Translations under genes and position numbers: made by a program | NCBI RefSeq assembly: GCF_036178145.1 | Contig: NZ_CP108067.1 | Coordinates: 2,480,001-2,544,000, forward strand | Direction of reading: 5' to 3' | Length of the DNA stretch: 64,000 nucleotides | From: Streptomyces sp. NBC_00273 | GTDB taxonomy: Bacteria > Actinomycetota > Actinomycetes > Streptomycetales > Streptomycetaceae | Shown: positions 8,894 through 17,448 of the stretch, piece after piece | How the letters are laid out: every line of letters begins with the position of its first letter | Position numbering within the stretch: the first letter of the stretch is position 1 | Notes under the pieces: model-generated | What the model saw: the letters and a program-made list of their open reading frames with translations, nothing else | Told to the model about the DNA's origin: nothing | Database searches by the model: none

Positions 8894-9445
8894 TCAGCGC
8901 AGGTTGCGCAGCGCGGCCGTCGCCGCCACCGCCAGCCGGGGGTGGGACTGGGCGCGGACGAGCAGTTCGCGGGCGCGGGGGTCGGCGAGCGCGCCGAGAC
9001 CCTCGATGCAGGCCAGTGCCACCCGCCAGTACGGGTCGTGCGGGTGCAGCAGCCGCGAGAGGGTGGCCATCAGGGCCGGTACGGACTCGGGGGCGCGCAG
9101 GACGGTGAGCAAGCGCACGGGCTGCAGGGCGTAGGCCGTGCGCAGGGCATTGGTGGCGAGGGCGGCTGCCGCGCGGGCGGTGCGCGGGTCGTCCAGGGCG
9201 GCCAGCGCCTCGGCGGCGGCCGCGCAGCGGGCCGGGTCCCGGTGGTTGAGGAGCAGGACGAGGGATTCGAAGGCGCGGCGGTCTCCCGCGAGGCCCAGCC
9301 GGTACGCGGCCAGTTCGCGGGCCCACAGGGGCAGCCCGGCCGAAGTCAGAGAGGCGGCGAGACCGTCGGGGGCGGCCGTGAGCAGCACCTCGTACTCGGG
9401 TGACGGTCCCGCCTCCGCCCGCAGGCGCTCCAGCACGTCGTTCAC
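8894..9445 (-). CDS. HEAT-repeat domain protein
   Basis: An all-helical protein of 183 residues made of successive Ala/Leu-rich helical pairs of the HEAT/armadillo kind, for example ARCAAAAEALAALDDPRTARAA, VPALMATLSRLL and VALACIEGLGALADPRARELL. Such proteins are scaffolds for protein interaction; no enzyme activity is implied. The start is GTG 9445. It converges with the RidA gene and is divergent from the 3-hydroxybutyryl-CoA dehydrogenase gene, with 395 bp between their start codons. Similar streptomycete proteins are sometimes labelled adenylosuccinate lyase, which the sequence does not support. Confidence 0.75.
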   Translation of the reverse strand: MNDVLERLRAEAGPSPEYEVLLTAAPDGLAASLTSAGLPLWARELAAYRLGLAGDRRAFESLVLLLNHRDPARCAAAAEALAALDDPRTARAAAALATNALRTAYALQPVRLLTVLRAPESVPALMATLSRLLHPHDPYWRVALACIEGLGALADPRARELLVRAQSHPRLAVAATAALRNLR

Positions 9446-9840
9446 CCGGCCACCTTAGGGGGACACAGCGGTCGACGTGCCGGGTTTCGGGACATCGGAG
9501 ACAGCCCGTTGATCGATGATCGATGATCGGTACATTTGGGCGGTACAGGTCACATCTCCGCGCTCTGGCGGACCAGTTACCGGCGGGTTACTGTCGTTGC
9601 AACACGTACGAGGGCGGCCTGGTGACGCAGCCGCCTCGTGCCGGTCGGTTCGTTTCTCCACGGTGTGACCCCGGGACAGGGTTCCGCCGTTTCCGCCCCA
9701 GGGACTCGTTCTCCGCGGGCACCTCTCTGCGGGCCCGCTCACCCCGGGTCCTTCACCGCACGGCTCTTCCGTACGGCATCCGCGCGCGCCGTGCGCCGCG
9801 CGCCCTCTCAGTCGTCACCCTCATCCACTGGAGTCCCTCG
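9446..9840. promoter_or_regulatory. divergent intergenic region upstream of the 3-hydroxybutyryl-CoA dehydrogenase
   Basis: A 395-bp gap with no gene. It holds a 24-nt element at 9510-9533 built on repeated CGATGAT; 20 of 24 bases recur upstream of ccr at 12726-12749. Next to it CGGTACA occurs twice (9528-9534 and 9541-9547). TACTGT at 9589-9594 is a possible -10, with no good -35. The part nearest the gene is a C-rich leader with GGAG before the ATG. Confidence 0.5.
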
Positions 9841-11640
9841 ATGGACCGTCAGTCCAGTCAGCCCACCCTCCAGACCATCGCCGTCGTCGGCCTCGGCACG
9901 ATGGGCACCGGCATCGCCGAGGTCCTCGCCCGGGCCGGCCGCGAGGTCATCGGCATCGACATCAGCGAGGCCGCCGCCCAGCGGGCCGCGACCGCCCTCG
10001 CCGCGGCCACCGCGCGCTCCGTCGCCCGGGAGCGGCTCACCGAGCAGGAGCGGGCCGACGTGCTCGCCCGCTTCCGCACCTTCACCGATCTGGGCGCCGC
10101 CGCCGAGGCCGATCTGGTCATCGAGGTCGTCCCGGAGTCGTACGAGATCAAGCAGCAGGTGTTCCGCGAGCTCGACTCGATCGTGCGGCCCGACGCCATC
10201 CTGGCCACCGGCACCAACGCCCTGTCGGTGACGCGCATGGCCGCCGAGTCCCTGCGTCCCGAGCGCGTGCTGGGCCTGCACTTCTTCAACCCCGCCCCCG
10301 CGATGAAGCTGGTCGAGATCGTCTCCTGCGTCCTGACCGCCCCGCCGGCCGTCGAGGCGGTCACCGATCTGGCCCGTGAGCTCGGCAAGGAGCCCGTTCC
10401 GGTCGGCGACCGGCCCGGCTTCGTCGCCGACGGCCTGCTCTTCGGCTACCTCAACCAGGCCGCCGCCATGTACGAGGCGCGGTACGCCTCCCGCGAGGAC
10501 ATCGACGCGGCGATGCGGCTCGGCTGCGGGCTGCCCATGGGCCCGCTCGCGCTGCTCGACCTGATCGGCGTGGACACCGCCCGCACCGTCCTGGAGGCCA
10601 TGTACGCCTCCTCCGGCGACCGGCTGCACGCCCCGGCCCCGATCCTGGGCCAGCTGGCCGAGGCGGGCCTGACCGGGCAGAAGTCCGGCCGCGGCTTCTA
10701 CACGTACGAGGCGCCGGGCAGCTCGGTGATCGTCCGCGACCTGCAGACCCCGCTCGACGGGTCCCTGGTCGGCACCGGCCGTCCCGTCAGCTCGGTCGGC
10801 GTGGCCGGCTCGGGAACGATGGCGAGCGGGATCGCCCAGGTCTTCGCCCAGGCCGGTTACGGCGTGGTGCTCGCCGCCCGCAGCCAGGAGAAGGCCGAGG
10901 CCGCCAAGGCCGCGATCGGGAAGTCCTTGGGCCGTGCGGTGTCCAAGGGCCGCCTGACCGAGGAGGGCGCGGCCCAGACCCTGGACCGGATCACCCCGGC
11001 CGGATCGCTGGACGCCTTCGCCGAGGTGGACCTGGCCGTGGAGGCCGTCGCCGAGGACCTGGCGGTCAAGCAGGAGCTGTTCGCGACCCTGGACAAGGTC
11101 TGCAAGCCGGGTGCGGTGCTGGCCACCACCACCTCTTCGCTGCCGGTGATCGCGGTCGCCCGCGTGACCTCGCGTCCGCAGGACGTGATCGGCATGCACT
11201 TCTTCAACCCGGCCCCGGCGATGAAGCTGGTCGAGGTGGTCCGGACCGTCCTGACCGCCGACGACGTGCACGCCACGGTCCGCGAGATCTGCCTCAAGGT
11301 GCGCAAGCACCCGGTGGACTGCGGCGACCGGGCCGGCTTCATCGTGAACGCGCTGCTGTTCCCGTACCTCAACAACGCGATCAAGATGGTCGAGCAGCAC
11401 TACGCCGACATCGACCAGATCGACGCGGCGATGAAGCTGGGCGGCGGCTACCCGATGGGCCCGTTCGAGCTCCTCGACGTGGTCGGTCTGGACGTCTCGC
11501 TGGCCATCGAGAAGGTCCTGCACAAGGAGTTCCGCGACCCGGGCCTGGCCCCGTCCCCGCTGCTGGAGCACCTGGTGGCGGCGGGCTGCCTGGGCCGGAA
11601 GACCGGCCGCGGATTCCGTGAGTACGCCGCCCGCCGGTAA
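9841..11640 (+). CDS. 3-hydroxyacyl(butyryl)-CoA dehydrogenase, tandem two-domain form
   Basis: NAD(P)-dependent dehydrogenase interconverting acetoacetyl-CoA and 3-hydroxybutyryl-CoA, the entry to the ethylmalonyl-CoA pathway that follows. The 599-residue protein is an internal duplication. Each half has a Rossmann dinucleotide motif (GLGTMGTG near residue 17, GSGTMASG near 321), an HFFNPAPAMKLVE segment and the C-terminal helical domain (GLPMGPLALLDLIG, GGYPMGPFELLDVVG) ending in a KSGRGFYTY-like tail. I started it at ATG 9841 behind GGAG; the frame stays open upstream, but that stretch looks like leader. A TetR gene follows 163 bp downstream and ccr about 1.4 kb downstream. Two active sites or one degenerate copy cannot be told apart by eye; both halves keep the key motifs. 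Confidence 0.92.
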   Translation: MDRQSSQPTLQTIAVVGLGTMGTGIAEVLARAGREVIGIDISEAAAQRAATALAAATARSVARERLTEQERADVLARFRTFTDLGAAAEADLVIEVVPESYEIKQQVFRELDSIVRPDAILATGTNALSVTRMAAESLRPERVLGLHFFNPAPAMKLVEIVSCVLTAPPAVEAVTDLARELGKEPVPVGDRPGFVADGLLFGYLNQAAAMYEARYASREDIDAAMRLGCGLPMGPLALLDLIGVDTARTVLEAMYASSGDRLHAPAPILGQLAEAGLTGQKSGRGFYTYEAPGSSVIVRDLQTPLDGSLVGTGRPVSSVGVAGSGTMASGIAQVFAQAGYGVVLAARSQEKAEAAKAAIGKSLGRAVSKGRLTEEGAAQTLDRITPAGSLDAFAEVDLAVEAVAEDLAVKQELFATLDKVCKPGAVLATTTSSLPVIAVARVTSRPQDVIGMHFFNPAPAMKLVEVVRTVLTADDVHATVREICLKVRKHPVDCGDRAGFIVNALLFPYLNNAIKMVEQHYADIDQIDAAMKLGGGYPMGPFELLDVVGLDVSLAIEKVLHKEFRDPGLAPSPLLEHLVAAGCLGRKTGRGFREYAARR

Positions 11641-11803
11641 TCCGTCGGGCCACGAGCCGGATGCGTGGGGAGGGCTGCTCGGGCCCGCCGGACCCTCACG
11701 GCGGGCCAACCCTCACGAGCCCAGTGCGGGCCCTCCCCCGCATCCACCCCTCTCTCACCCCCCGCAGGCGCGCACCCCTGCACGAATGAAGTACTTTCGC
11801 TCT

Positions 11804-12616
11804 ATGTCCCAGCCCGCCAAGACCTCGCCCCGCGCCGCCACGGCCTCCGACACCCCGGAGAGTCCGGCCGGCACCAAGGCGGCCGCCCAGCGGCTCAAGA
11901 TGCGCCGCGAGCTCGCCGCCGCGGCCATGGAGCTCTTCGCGACCAAGGGGTACGAGGCGACGACGGTCGACGAGATCGCCGCGACCGCCGGGGTGGCGCG
12001 GCGGACCTTCTTCCGGCACTTCCGGTCCAAGGAAGAGGCGATCTTCCCGGACCACGACGACACCCTGACCCGCGCCGAGGCCGTCCTGGACGTGGCCCCG
12101 GCGCACGAGCACCCGCTCGACACGGTGTGCCGCGGGATCAAGGAAGTCATGAAGATGTACGCCGCCTCGCCGGCGGTGTCGGTGGAGCGCTACCGGCTGA
12201 CCCGCGAAGTGCCGGCGCTGCGGGAGCGGGAGATCGCCTCCGTGGCCCGGTACGAGCGGCTGTTCACCCGCTACCTGCTGGCCCATTTCGACGAGCACGA
12301 CCACCACGACGGCAACGACGACCCGCTGCTGGCCGAGGTGGCCGCCTCGGCGGTGGTCACCGCCCACAACCACGTGCTGCGGCGCTGGCTGCGCGCGGGC
12401 GGCCAGGGGGACGTCGAGGCGCAGCTGGACCACGCGTTCTCGATCGTCCGGAAGACGTTCGGTACGGGCATCGGCGCGGGCCGCACCCTGAGCACGGAAC
12501 CGGCCGCTCCGGCGGCCGTGCGCACGCAGGGCGAGGTGCTGGTGGCAGTGGCCCGTACCGACGCTCCGCTGGACGAGGTCATGCGGACCATCGAAGAGGC
12601 ACTGCGCGCCAAGTAG
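11804..12616 (+). CDS. TetR family transcriptional regulator, likely regulator of the ethylmalonyl-CoA genes
   Basis: A 270-residue TetR-type repressor. The N-terminal helix-turn-helix is clear: ELAAAAMELFATKGYEATTV, then DEIAATAGVARRTFFRHF and the KEEAIF helix. The C-terminal ligand domain includes an unusual His/Asp-rich loop (FDEHDHHDGNDD, near residue 162). I placed the start at ATG 11804 (MSQPAK); ATG 11786 is also possible, and neither has a strong ribosome site. It sits between the dehydrogenase gene and ccr, and paired operator-like repeats lie in the ccr promoter, so it probably senses an acyl-CoA and controls these genes. The regulatory link is inferred from position. Confidence 0.88.
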   Translation: MSQPAKTSPRAATASDTPESPAGTKAAAQRLKMRRELAAAAMELFATKGYEATTVDEIAATAGVARRTFFRHFRSKEEAIFPDHDDTLTRAEAVLDVAPAHEHPLDTVCRGIKEVMKMYAASPAVSVERYRLTREVPALREREIASVARYERLFTRYLLAHFDEHDHHDGNDDPLLAEVAASAVVTAHNHVLRRWLRAGGQGDVEAQLDHAFSIVRKTFGTGIGAGRTLSTEPAAPAAVRTQGEVLVAVARTDAPLDEVMRTIEEALRAK

Positions 12617-12657
12617 GAACCACTCCCCCAGTGACCGCTGGGGGTGCCCCTGGTCAC

Positions 12658-12697
12658 AGTGGCCGCTCCCGTTCCGGGGGCGGCCACTTTCGTTTGT
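12658..12697 (+). terminator. intrinsic-type terminator after the TetR gene
   Basis: AGTGGCCGC (12658-12666) pairs perfectly with GCGGCCACT (12680-12688) over 9 bp with a 13-nt loop, followed by a T-rich run (TTTCGTTTGT). A second small inverted repeat, GTGACC/GGTCAC, lies just upstream (12631-12656). This separates the TetR transcript from the ccr promoter. Confidence 0.75.
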
Positions 12698-12725
12698 CCG
12701 GCTTGCCCCTACTCGCGGGTAACTC

Positions 12726-12749
12726 TGATCGATCATCGCTCATCGGTGC
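12726..12749 (+). promoter_or_regulatory. 24-nt element shared with the region upstream of the dehydrogenase gene
   Basis: These 24 bases match 9510-9533 at 20 positions, both opening TGATCGAT and ending ATCGGT. It lies about 43 bp upstream of the predicted -35 of ccr. Its presence ahead of both transcription units of the pathway suggests a common regulator, perhaps the TetR protein encoded between them. Confidence 0.45.
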
Positions 12750-12778
12750 AGGTCAATCGGCAAATGAGAGAAAGTTTT

Positions 12779-12820
12779 GGCACGCGGTGCCTTGCCGGGT
12801 GACACGGGGTGCCATACGTT
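12779..12820 (+). promoter_or_regulatory. ccr promoter with two operator-like inverted repeats
   Basis: Predicted -35 TTGCCG (12792-12797), 17-bp spacer and -10 TACGTT (12815-12820). A perfect inverted repeat GGCAC-GCG-GTGCC (12779-12791) abuts the -35. A degenerate copy GACACGGGGTGCC (12801-12813) fills the spacer. The two start 22 bp apart, so they lie on the same face of the helix. The arrangement is typical of repressor-blocked promoters. The leader to the ccr GTG is about 195 nt and C-rich. Confidence 0.6.
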
Positions 12821-13021
12821 GAAGTCGTCCGGATGTCCCCGCGACCCACGCCCACCCGGCGTGGAACGCGCCCCGGATCGCCTGCGTCACCAGGCACCGC
12901 ACGCCTCACCACGGGCGTCGCCCAGCACCACTGCACCAGCCGGACCGACGGCACACCGCACCCGCACCACGCACCCCGTTTACCTCAGCGCACCCTCATC
13001 AGCGCTAGCCGGAGGCTCACC

Positions 13022-14359
13022 GTGAAGGACATCCTGGACGCGATTCAGTCGCAGTCCGCCACCGCAGCAGACTTCGCGGCCCTGCCGCTTCCCGAGTCCT
13101 ACCGCGCGATCACCGTGCACAAGGACGAGGCGGAGATGTTCGCCGGGCTCACCTCGCGCGAGAAGGACCCGCGCAAGTCCCTGCACCTGGACCAGGTCCC
13201 GGTGCCGGAGCTCGGCCCGGGCGAGGCCCTGGTCGCCGTCATGGCCTCCTCGGTCAACTACAACTCCGTGTGGACCTCGATCTTCGAGCCGGTCTCCACC
13301 TTCAGCTTCCTGGAGCGCTACGGCCGCCTGTCGGAGCTCACCAAGCGCCACGACCTGCCGTACCACGTCATCGGTTCCGACCTCGCGGGCGTCGTGCTGC
13401 GCACCGGCCCCGGCGTCAACGCCTGGAACCCGGGCGACGAGGTCGTCGCGCACTGCCTCTCGGTCGAGCTGGAGTCCTCCGACGGCCACAACGACACGAT
13501 GCTCGACCCCGAGCAGCGCATCTGGGGCTTCGAGACCAACTTCGGCGGCCTGGCGGAGATCGCCCTGGTCAAGTCGAACCAGCTGATGCCGAAGCCCGAC
13601 CACCTGAGCTGGGAGGAGGCCGCCTCCCCCGGTCTGGTCAACTCCACCGCCTACCGCCAGCTGGTCTCCCAGAACGGCGCCGGCATGAAGCAGGGCGACA
13701 ACGTCCTGATCTGGGGCGCCAGCGGCGGCCTCGGCTCCTACGCCACCCAGTTCGCGCTGGCCGGCGGCGCCAACCCGATCTGCGTGGTCTCCAGCCCCGA
13801 GAAGGCGGACATCTGCCGGGCCATGGGCGCCACGGCGGTCATCGACCGCAACGCCGAGGGCTACAAGTTCTGGAAGGACGAGCACACCCAGGACCCGCGC
13901 GAGTGGAAGCGCTTCGGTTCCAAGATCCGCGAGCTGACCGGCGGCGAGGACATCGACATCGTCTTCGAGCACCCGGGCCGCGAGACCTTCGGCGCCTCGG
14001 TGTACGTCACCCGCAAGGGCGGCACCATCACCACCTGCGCCTCGACCTCGGGCTACATGCACCAGTACGACAACCGCTACCTGTGGATGTCGCTGAAGCG
14101 GATCGTCGGCTCGCACTTCGCCAACTACCGCGAGGCGTGGGAAGCCAACCGCCTGATCGCCAAGGGCAAGATCCACCCCACCCTGTCGAAGGTCTACTCC
14201 CTGGAGGAGACCGGCCAGGCCGCCTACGACGTCCACCGCAACCTCCACCAGGGCAAGGTCGGCGTCCTCGCGCTGGCCCCCGAGGAGGGCCTGGGCGTCC
14301 GCGACCACGAGATGCGCGCCAAGCACCTCGACGCCATCAACCGCTTCCGCAACGTCTGA
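13022..14359 (+). CDS. ccr: crotonyl-CoA carboxylase/reductase
   Basis: NADPH-dependent enzyme that reductively carboxylates crotonyl-CoA to (2S)-ethylmalonyl-CoA, the key step of the ethylmalonyl-CoA pathway and a source of C4 extender units for polyketides. Its 445 residues match the family length. The four residues described as holding CO2 in the Kitasatospora enzyme are all present at the same numbers: Asn81, Phe170, Glu171 and His365. The nucleotide-binding segment WGASGGLGSYATQFA is intact. Start is GTG 13022 with GGAGG 7 nt upstream. First gene of ccr-meaA-mcl-mch-mcd, with its own promoter and repeats upstream. Confidence 0.97.
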   Translation: MKDILDAIQSQSATAADFAALPLPESYRAITVHKDEAEMFAGLTSREKDPRKSLHLDQVPVPELGPGEALVAVMASSVNYNSVWTSIFEPVSTFSFLERYGRLSELTKRHDLPYHVIGSDLAGVVLRTGPGVNAWNPGDEVVAHCLSVELESSDGHNDTMLDPEQRIWGFETNFGGLAEIALVKSNQLMPKPDHLSWEEAASPGLVNSTAYRQLVSQNGAGMKQGDNVLIWGASGGLGSYATQFALAGGANPICVVSSPEKADICRAMGATAVIDRNAEGYKFWKDEHTQDPREWKRFGSKIRELTGGEDIDIVFEHPGRETFGASVYVTRKGGTITTCASTSGYMHQYDNRYLWMSLKRIVGSHFANYREAWEANRLIAKGKIHPTLSKVYSLEETGQAAYDVHRNLHQGKVGVLALAPEEGLGVRDHEMRAKHLDAINRFRNV

Positions 14360-14390
14360 GACCGTTCAAAGGCCTAAGGGACAGCCTGAG

Positions 14391-16472
14391 ATGACAGAGC
14401 GCCAGAAGGACCGTCCGTGGCTCATGCGGACGTACGCCGGCCACTCCACGGCCGAGGCGTCCAACGAGCTGTACCGCCGCAACCTCGCCAAGGGCCAGAC
14501 CGGCCTGTCGGTCGCGTTCGACCTGCCGACGCAGACCGGCTACGACCCCGACCACATCCTCGCCCGCGGCGAGGTGGGCCGGGTCGGGGTCCCGGTCTCC
14601 CATCTGGGCGACATGCGGCGGCTGTTCCAGGACATACCCCTGGAGCAGATGAACACCTCGATGACGATCAACGCCACGGCCATGTGGCTGCTGGCGCTCT
14701 ACCAGGTGGCCGCCGAGGAGCAGGGCGCGGACATCGCCCAGCTCCAGGGCACCACCCAGAACGACATCGTCAAGGAGTACCTCTCGCGCGGGACGCACGT
14801 CTTCCCGCCGGGGCCGTCCCTGCGGCTGACGACGGACATGATCGCGTACACGGTCAACCACATTCCCAAGTGGAACCCGATCAACATCTGCTCGTACCAC
14901 CTCCAGGAGGCCGGGGCCACCCCGGTCCAGGAGATCTCGTACGCGATGTCCACGGCGATCGCGGTCCTCGACTCGGTGCGCGACTCGGGCCAGGTGCCCC
15001 AGGAACGCTTCGGCGAGGTCGTCGCCCGGATCTCCTTCTTCGTGAACGCGGGCGTCCGCTTCATCGAGGAGATGTGCAAGATGCGCGCCTTCGGCCGCAT
15101 CTGGGACAAGGTCACCAAGGAGCGCTACGGCATCGAGAACGCGAAGCAGCGTCGCTTCCGCTACGGCGTCCAGGTCAACTCCCTGGGGCTGACCGAGGCG
15201 CAGCCGGAGAACAACGTCCAGCGCATCGTGCTGGAGATGCTCGCGGTCACCCTCTCCAAGGACGCCCGCGCCCGCGCCGTGCAGTTGCCCGCCTGGAACG
15301 AGGCGCTGGGTCTGCCCCGGCCCTGGGACCAGCAGTGGTCGCTGCGCATCCAGCAGGTCCTGGCGCTCGAGAGCGACCTGCTGGAGTACGAGGACATCTT
15401 CGCCGGATCCCACGTCATCGAGGCCAAAGTCGACTCCCTGGTCGCCGACTGCCTGGCCGAGATCGACCGGATCCAGGAGATGGGCGGCGCCATGGCGGCC
15501 GTCGAGTCCGGGTACCTGAAGGGCGAGCTGGTCTCCTCGCACGCCGAGCGGCGGGCGCGGATCGAGGCCGGCGAGGACAAGATCGTCGGTGTCAACTGCT
15601 TCCAGCAGACCGAGGAGAACCCGCTCACCTCCGACCTGGACGGCGCCATCATGACGGTCGACCCCGCAACGGAGGCGCTCACCGTCGAGCGCATCGTCCG
15701 CTGGCGGGCGGAGCGTCAGGAGTCCTCGGACCGGCAGGGGAACGGCGATCCCTTCGTCTTCCCCACCACCCAGCAGGCGCTGGAGCGCCTCAAGGAGGCC
15801 GCGGCGGGCACCGAGAACCTGATGGAGGCCACGCTGGAGTGCGCCCGCGCCGGTGTCACCACCGGCGAGTGGTCCAGCGCCCTGCGCGAGGTGTTCGGCG
15901 AGTTCCGCGCCCCGACCGGGGTCTCCTCGGCCCCGGTGGCGGTCACCGCCGAGCCCGGCACGCCGATGCACGAGGTCCGCGAGAAGGTGTCCCGCACCGC
16001 CGACGAGCTCGGCTCGGGCCGGCTGCGCCTGCTGGTCGGCAAGCCCGGTCTGGACGGGCACTCCAACGGCGCCGAGCAGATCGCCGTCCGGGCCCGTGAC
16101 GCCGGCTTCGAGGTGGTCTACCAGGGCATCAGGCTGACGCCGGAGGAGATCTCCTCCGCGGCGCTGGCCGAGGACGTGCACTGCGTGGGACTGTCCATCC
16201 TGTCCGGTTCGCACAGCGCTCTGGTCCCGGACGTCCTGGAACGGCTGCGACTGGCGGGGGCGGGTGACATCCCCGTCATCGTCGGAGGCATCATTCCGAA
16301 CGCCGACGCCGTGACGCTCAAGGCCGCGGGTGTCGCCGCGGTCTTCACGCCGAAGGACTTCGGCATCACGGAGATCATCGGCCGTATCGTCGACGAGATC
16401 CGCAAGGCCAACAAGCTCGCCCCCCTCGACATCGACAACGAATTCGTTGCAAGCACGGAGGTCCCCGCATGA
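14391..16472 (+). CDS. meaA: ethylmalonyl-CoA mutase (B12-dependent, MeaA family)
   Basis: Adenosylcobalamin-dependent mutase converting (2R)-ethylmalonyl-CoA to methylsuccinyl-CoA. At 693 residues it is a single-chain enzyme: the N-terminal TIM-barrel substrate domain begins with WLMRTYAGHSTA and includes FDLPTQTGYDPDH; the C-terminal B12 domain carries the DxHxxG cobalamin motif as DGHSNG near residue 557. MeaA and methylmalonyl-CoA mutase share this layout; the direct neighbourhood of ccr and the single-subunit form favour the ethylmalonyl-specific enzyme. It starts 31 bp after the ccr stop, and its TGA overlaps the next ATG by 4 nt, indicating an operon. Confidence 0.95.
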   Translation: MTERQKDRPWLMRTYAGHSTAEASNELYRRNLAKGQTGLSVAFDLPTQTGYDPDHILARGEVGRVGVPVSHLGDMRRLFQDIPLEQMNTSMTINATAMWLLALYQVAAEEQGADIAQLQGTTQNDIVKEYLSRGTHVFPPGPSLRLTTDMIAYTVNHIPKWNPINICSYHLQEAGATPVQEISYAMSTAIAVLDSVRDSGQVPQERFGEVVARISFFVNAGVRFIEEMCKMRAFGRIWDKVTKERYGIENAKQRRFRYGVQVNSLGLTEAQPENNVQRIVLEMLAVTLSKDARARAVQLPAWNEALGLPRPWDQQWSLRIQQVLALESDLLEYEDIFAGSHVIEAKVDSLVADCLAEIDRIQEMGGAMAAVESGYLKGELVSSHAERRARIEAGEDKIVGVNCFQQTEENPLTSDLDGAIMTVDPATEALTVERIVRWRAERQESSDRQGNGDPFVFPTTQQALERLKEAAAGTENLMEATLECARAGVTTGEWSSALREVFGEFRAPTGVSSAPVAVTAEPGTPMHEVREKVSRTADELGSGRLRLLVGKPGLDGHSNGAEQIAVRARDAGFEVVYQGIRLTPEEISSAALAEDVHCVGLSILSGSHSALVPDVLERLRLAGAGDIPVIVGGIIPNADAVTLKAAGVAAVFTPKDFGITEIIGRIVDEIRKANKLAPLDIDNEFVASTEVPA

Positions 16473-17443
16473 CCACGCCAGTCCACCCGGTGAACCGCCT
16501 TCGCCCGCGTCGCTCCTGCCTCGCGGTGCCCGGCTCGAACCCGCGGTTCCTGGAGAAGGCCCAGGGCCTGCCGGCCGACCAGGTCTTCCTGGACCTGGAG
16601 GACGCCTGCGCGCCGCTCGCCAAGGAAGGCGCCCGCCACACCATCGTGGACGCGCTGAACAACGGCGACTGGACCGGCAAGACCCGCGTCGTGCGCGTCA
16701 ACGACTGGACCACCCACTGGACCTACCGCGACGTCATCACGGTCGTCGAGGGCGCCGGCCAGAACCTCGACTGCATCATGCTGCCGAAGGTCCAGGACGC
16801 CCAGCAGGTCGTGGCCCTGGACCTGCTGCTGACCCAGATCGAGAAGACGATGGGCTTCGAGGTCGGCAAGATCGGCATCGAGGCGCAGATCGAGAACGCC
16901 AAGGGTCTGGTGAACGTCGACGAGATCGCCGCCGCCTCGCCGCGGCTGGAGACCATCATCTTCGGCCCGGCCGACTTCATGGCCTCCATCAACATGAAGT
17001 CCCTGGTCGTGGGCATGCAGCCGCCCGGCTACCCGGCGGACGCCTACCACTACATCCTGATGCGGATCCTGATGGCGGCCCGCATGCACAACCTCCAGGC
17101 GATCGACGGCCCCTTCCTCCAGATCCGCGACGTGGACGCCTACCGCGAGGTGGCCGGCCGGGCCGCCGCGCTGGGCTTCGACGGCAAGTGGGTGCTGCAC
17201 CCCGGTCAGGTCGACGCGGCCAACGAGGTCTTCTCCCCTTCCCAGGAGGACTACGACCACGCCGAGCTGATCCTCGACGCGTACGACTGGTGCACCTCGG
17301 AGGCCGGCGGCAAGAAGGGCTCCGCGATGCTCGGCGACGAGATGATCGACGAGGCCAGCCGCAAGATGGCCCTGGTCATCGCGGGCAAGGGCCGGGCGGC
17401 CGGCATGGAGCGCACCACCAAGTTCGAGATCCCGGAGGCCTGA
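16469..17443 (+). CDS. mcl1: L-malyl-CoA/beta-methylmalyl-CoA lyase (HpcH/HpaI-CitE family)
   Basis: Mg-dependent lyase cleaving beta-methylmalyl-CoA to glyoxylate and propionyl-CoA, and probably malyl-CoA to acetyl-CoA and glyoxylate. The 324-residue protein has the CitE-like TIM barrel: VPGSNPRFLEKA near the start, DLEDACAP (Mg/CoA region), the invariant Arg in TRVVRVND, and the Glu of IEAQIENAKG that binds Mg2+ with the later GPADF Asp. Its ATG overlaps the meaA stop, so translation is coupled. Family assignment is firm; the exact substrate is inferred from the operon. Confidence 0.92.
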   Translation: MTTPVHPVNRLRPRRSCLAVPGSNPRFLEKAQGLPADQVFLDLEDACAPLAKEGARHTIVDALNNGDWTGKTRVVRVNDWTTHWTYRDVITVVEGAGQNLDCIMLPKVQDAQQVVALDLLLTQIEKTMGFEVGKIGIEAQIENAKGLVNVDEIAAASPRLETIIFGPADFMASINMKSLVVGMQPPGYPADAYHYILMRILMAARMHNLQAIDGPFLQIRDVDAYREVAGRAAALGFDGKWVLHPGQVDAANEVFSPSQEDYDHAELILDAYDWCTSEAGGKKGSAMLGDEMIDEASRKMALVIAGKGRAAGMERTTKFEIPEA

Positions 17444-17448
17444 TCCCG

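Noticed and set aside
9523..9840. N-terminal extension of the 3-hydroxybutyryl-CoA dehydrogenase
   Set aside because: The added residues have no homology-like features and the region carries regulatory repeats; ATG 9841 has a ribosome site and opens onto the Rossmann fold.
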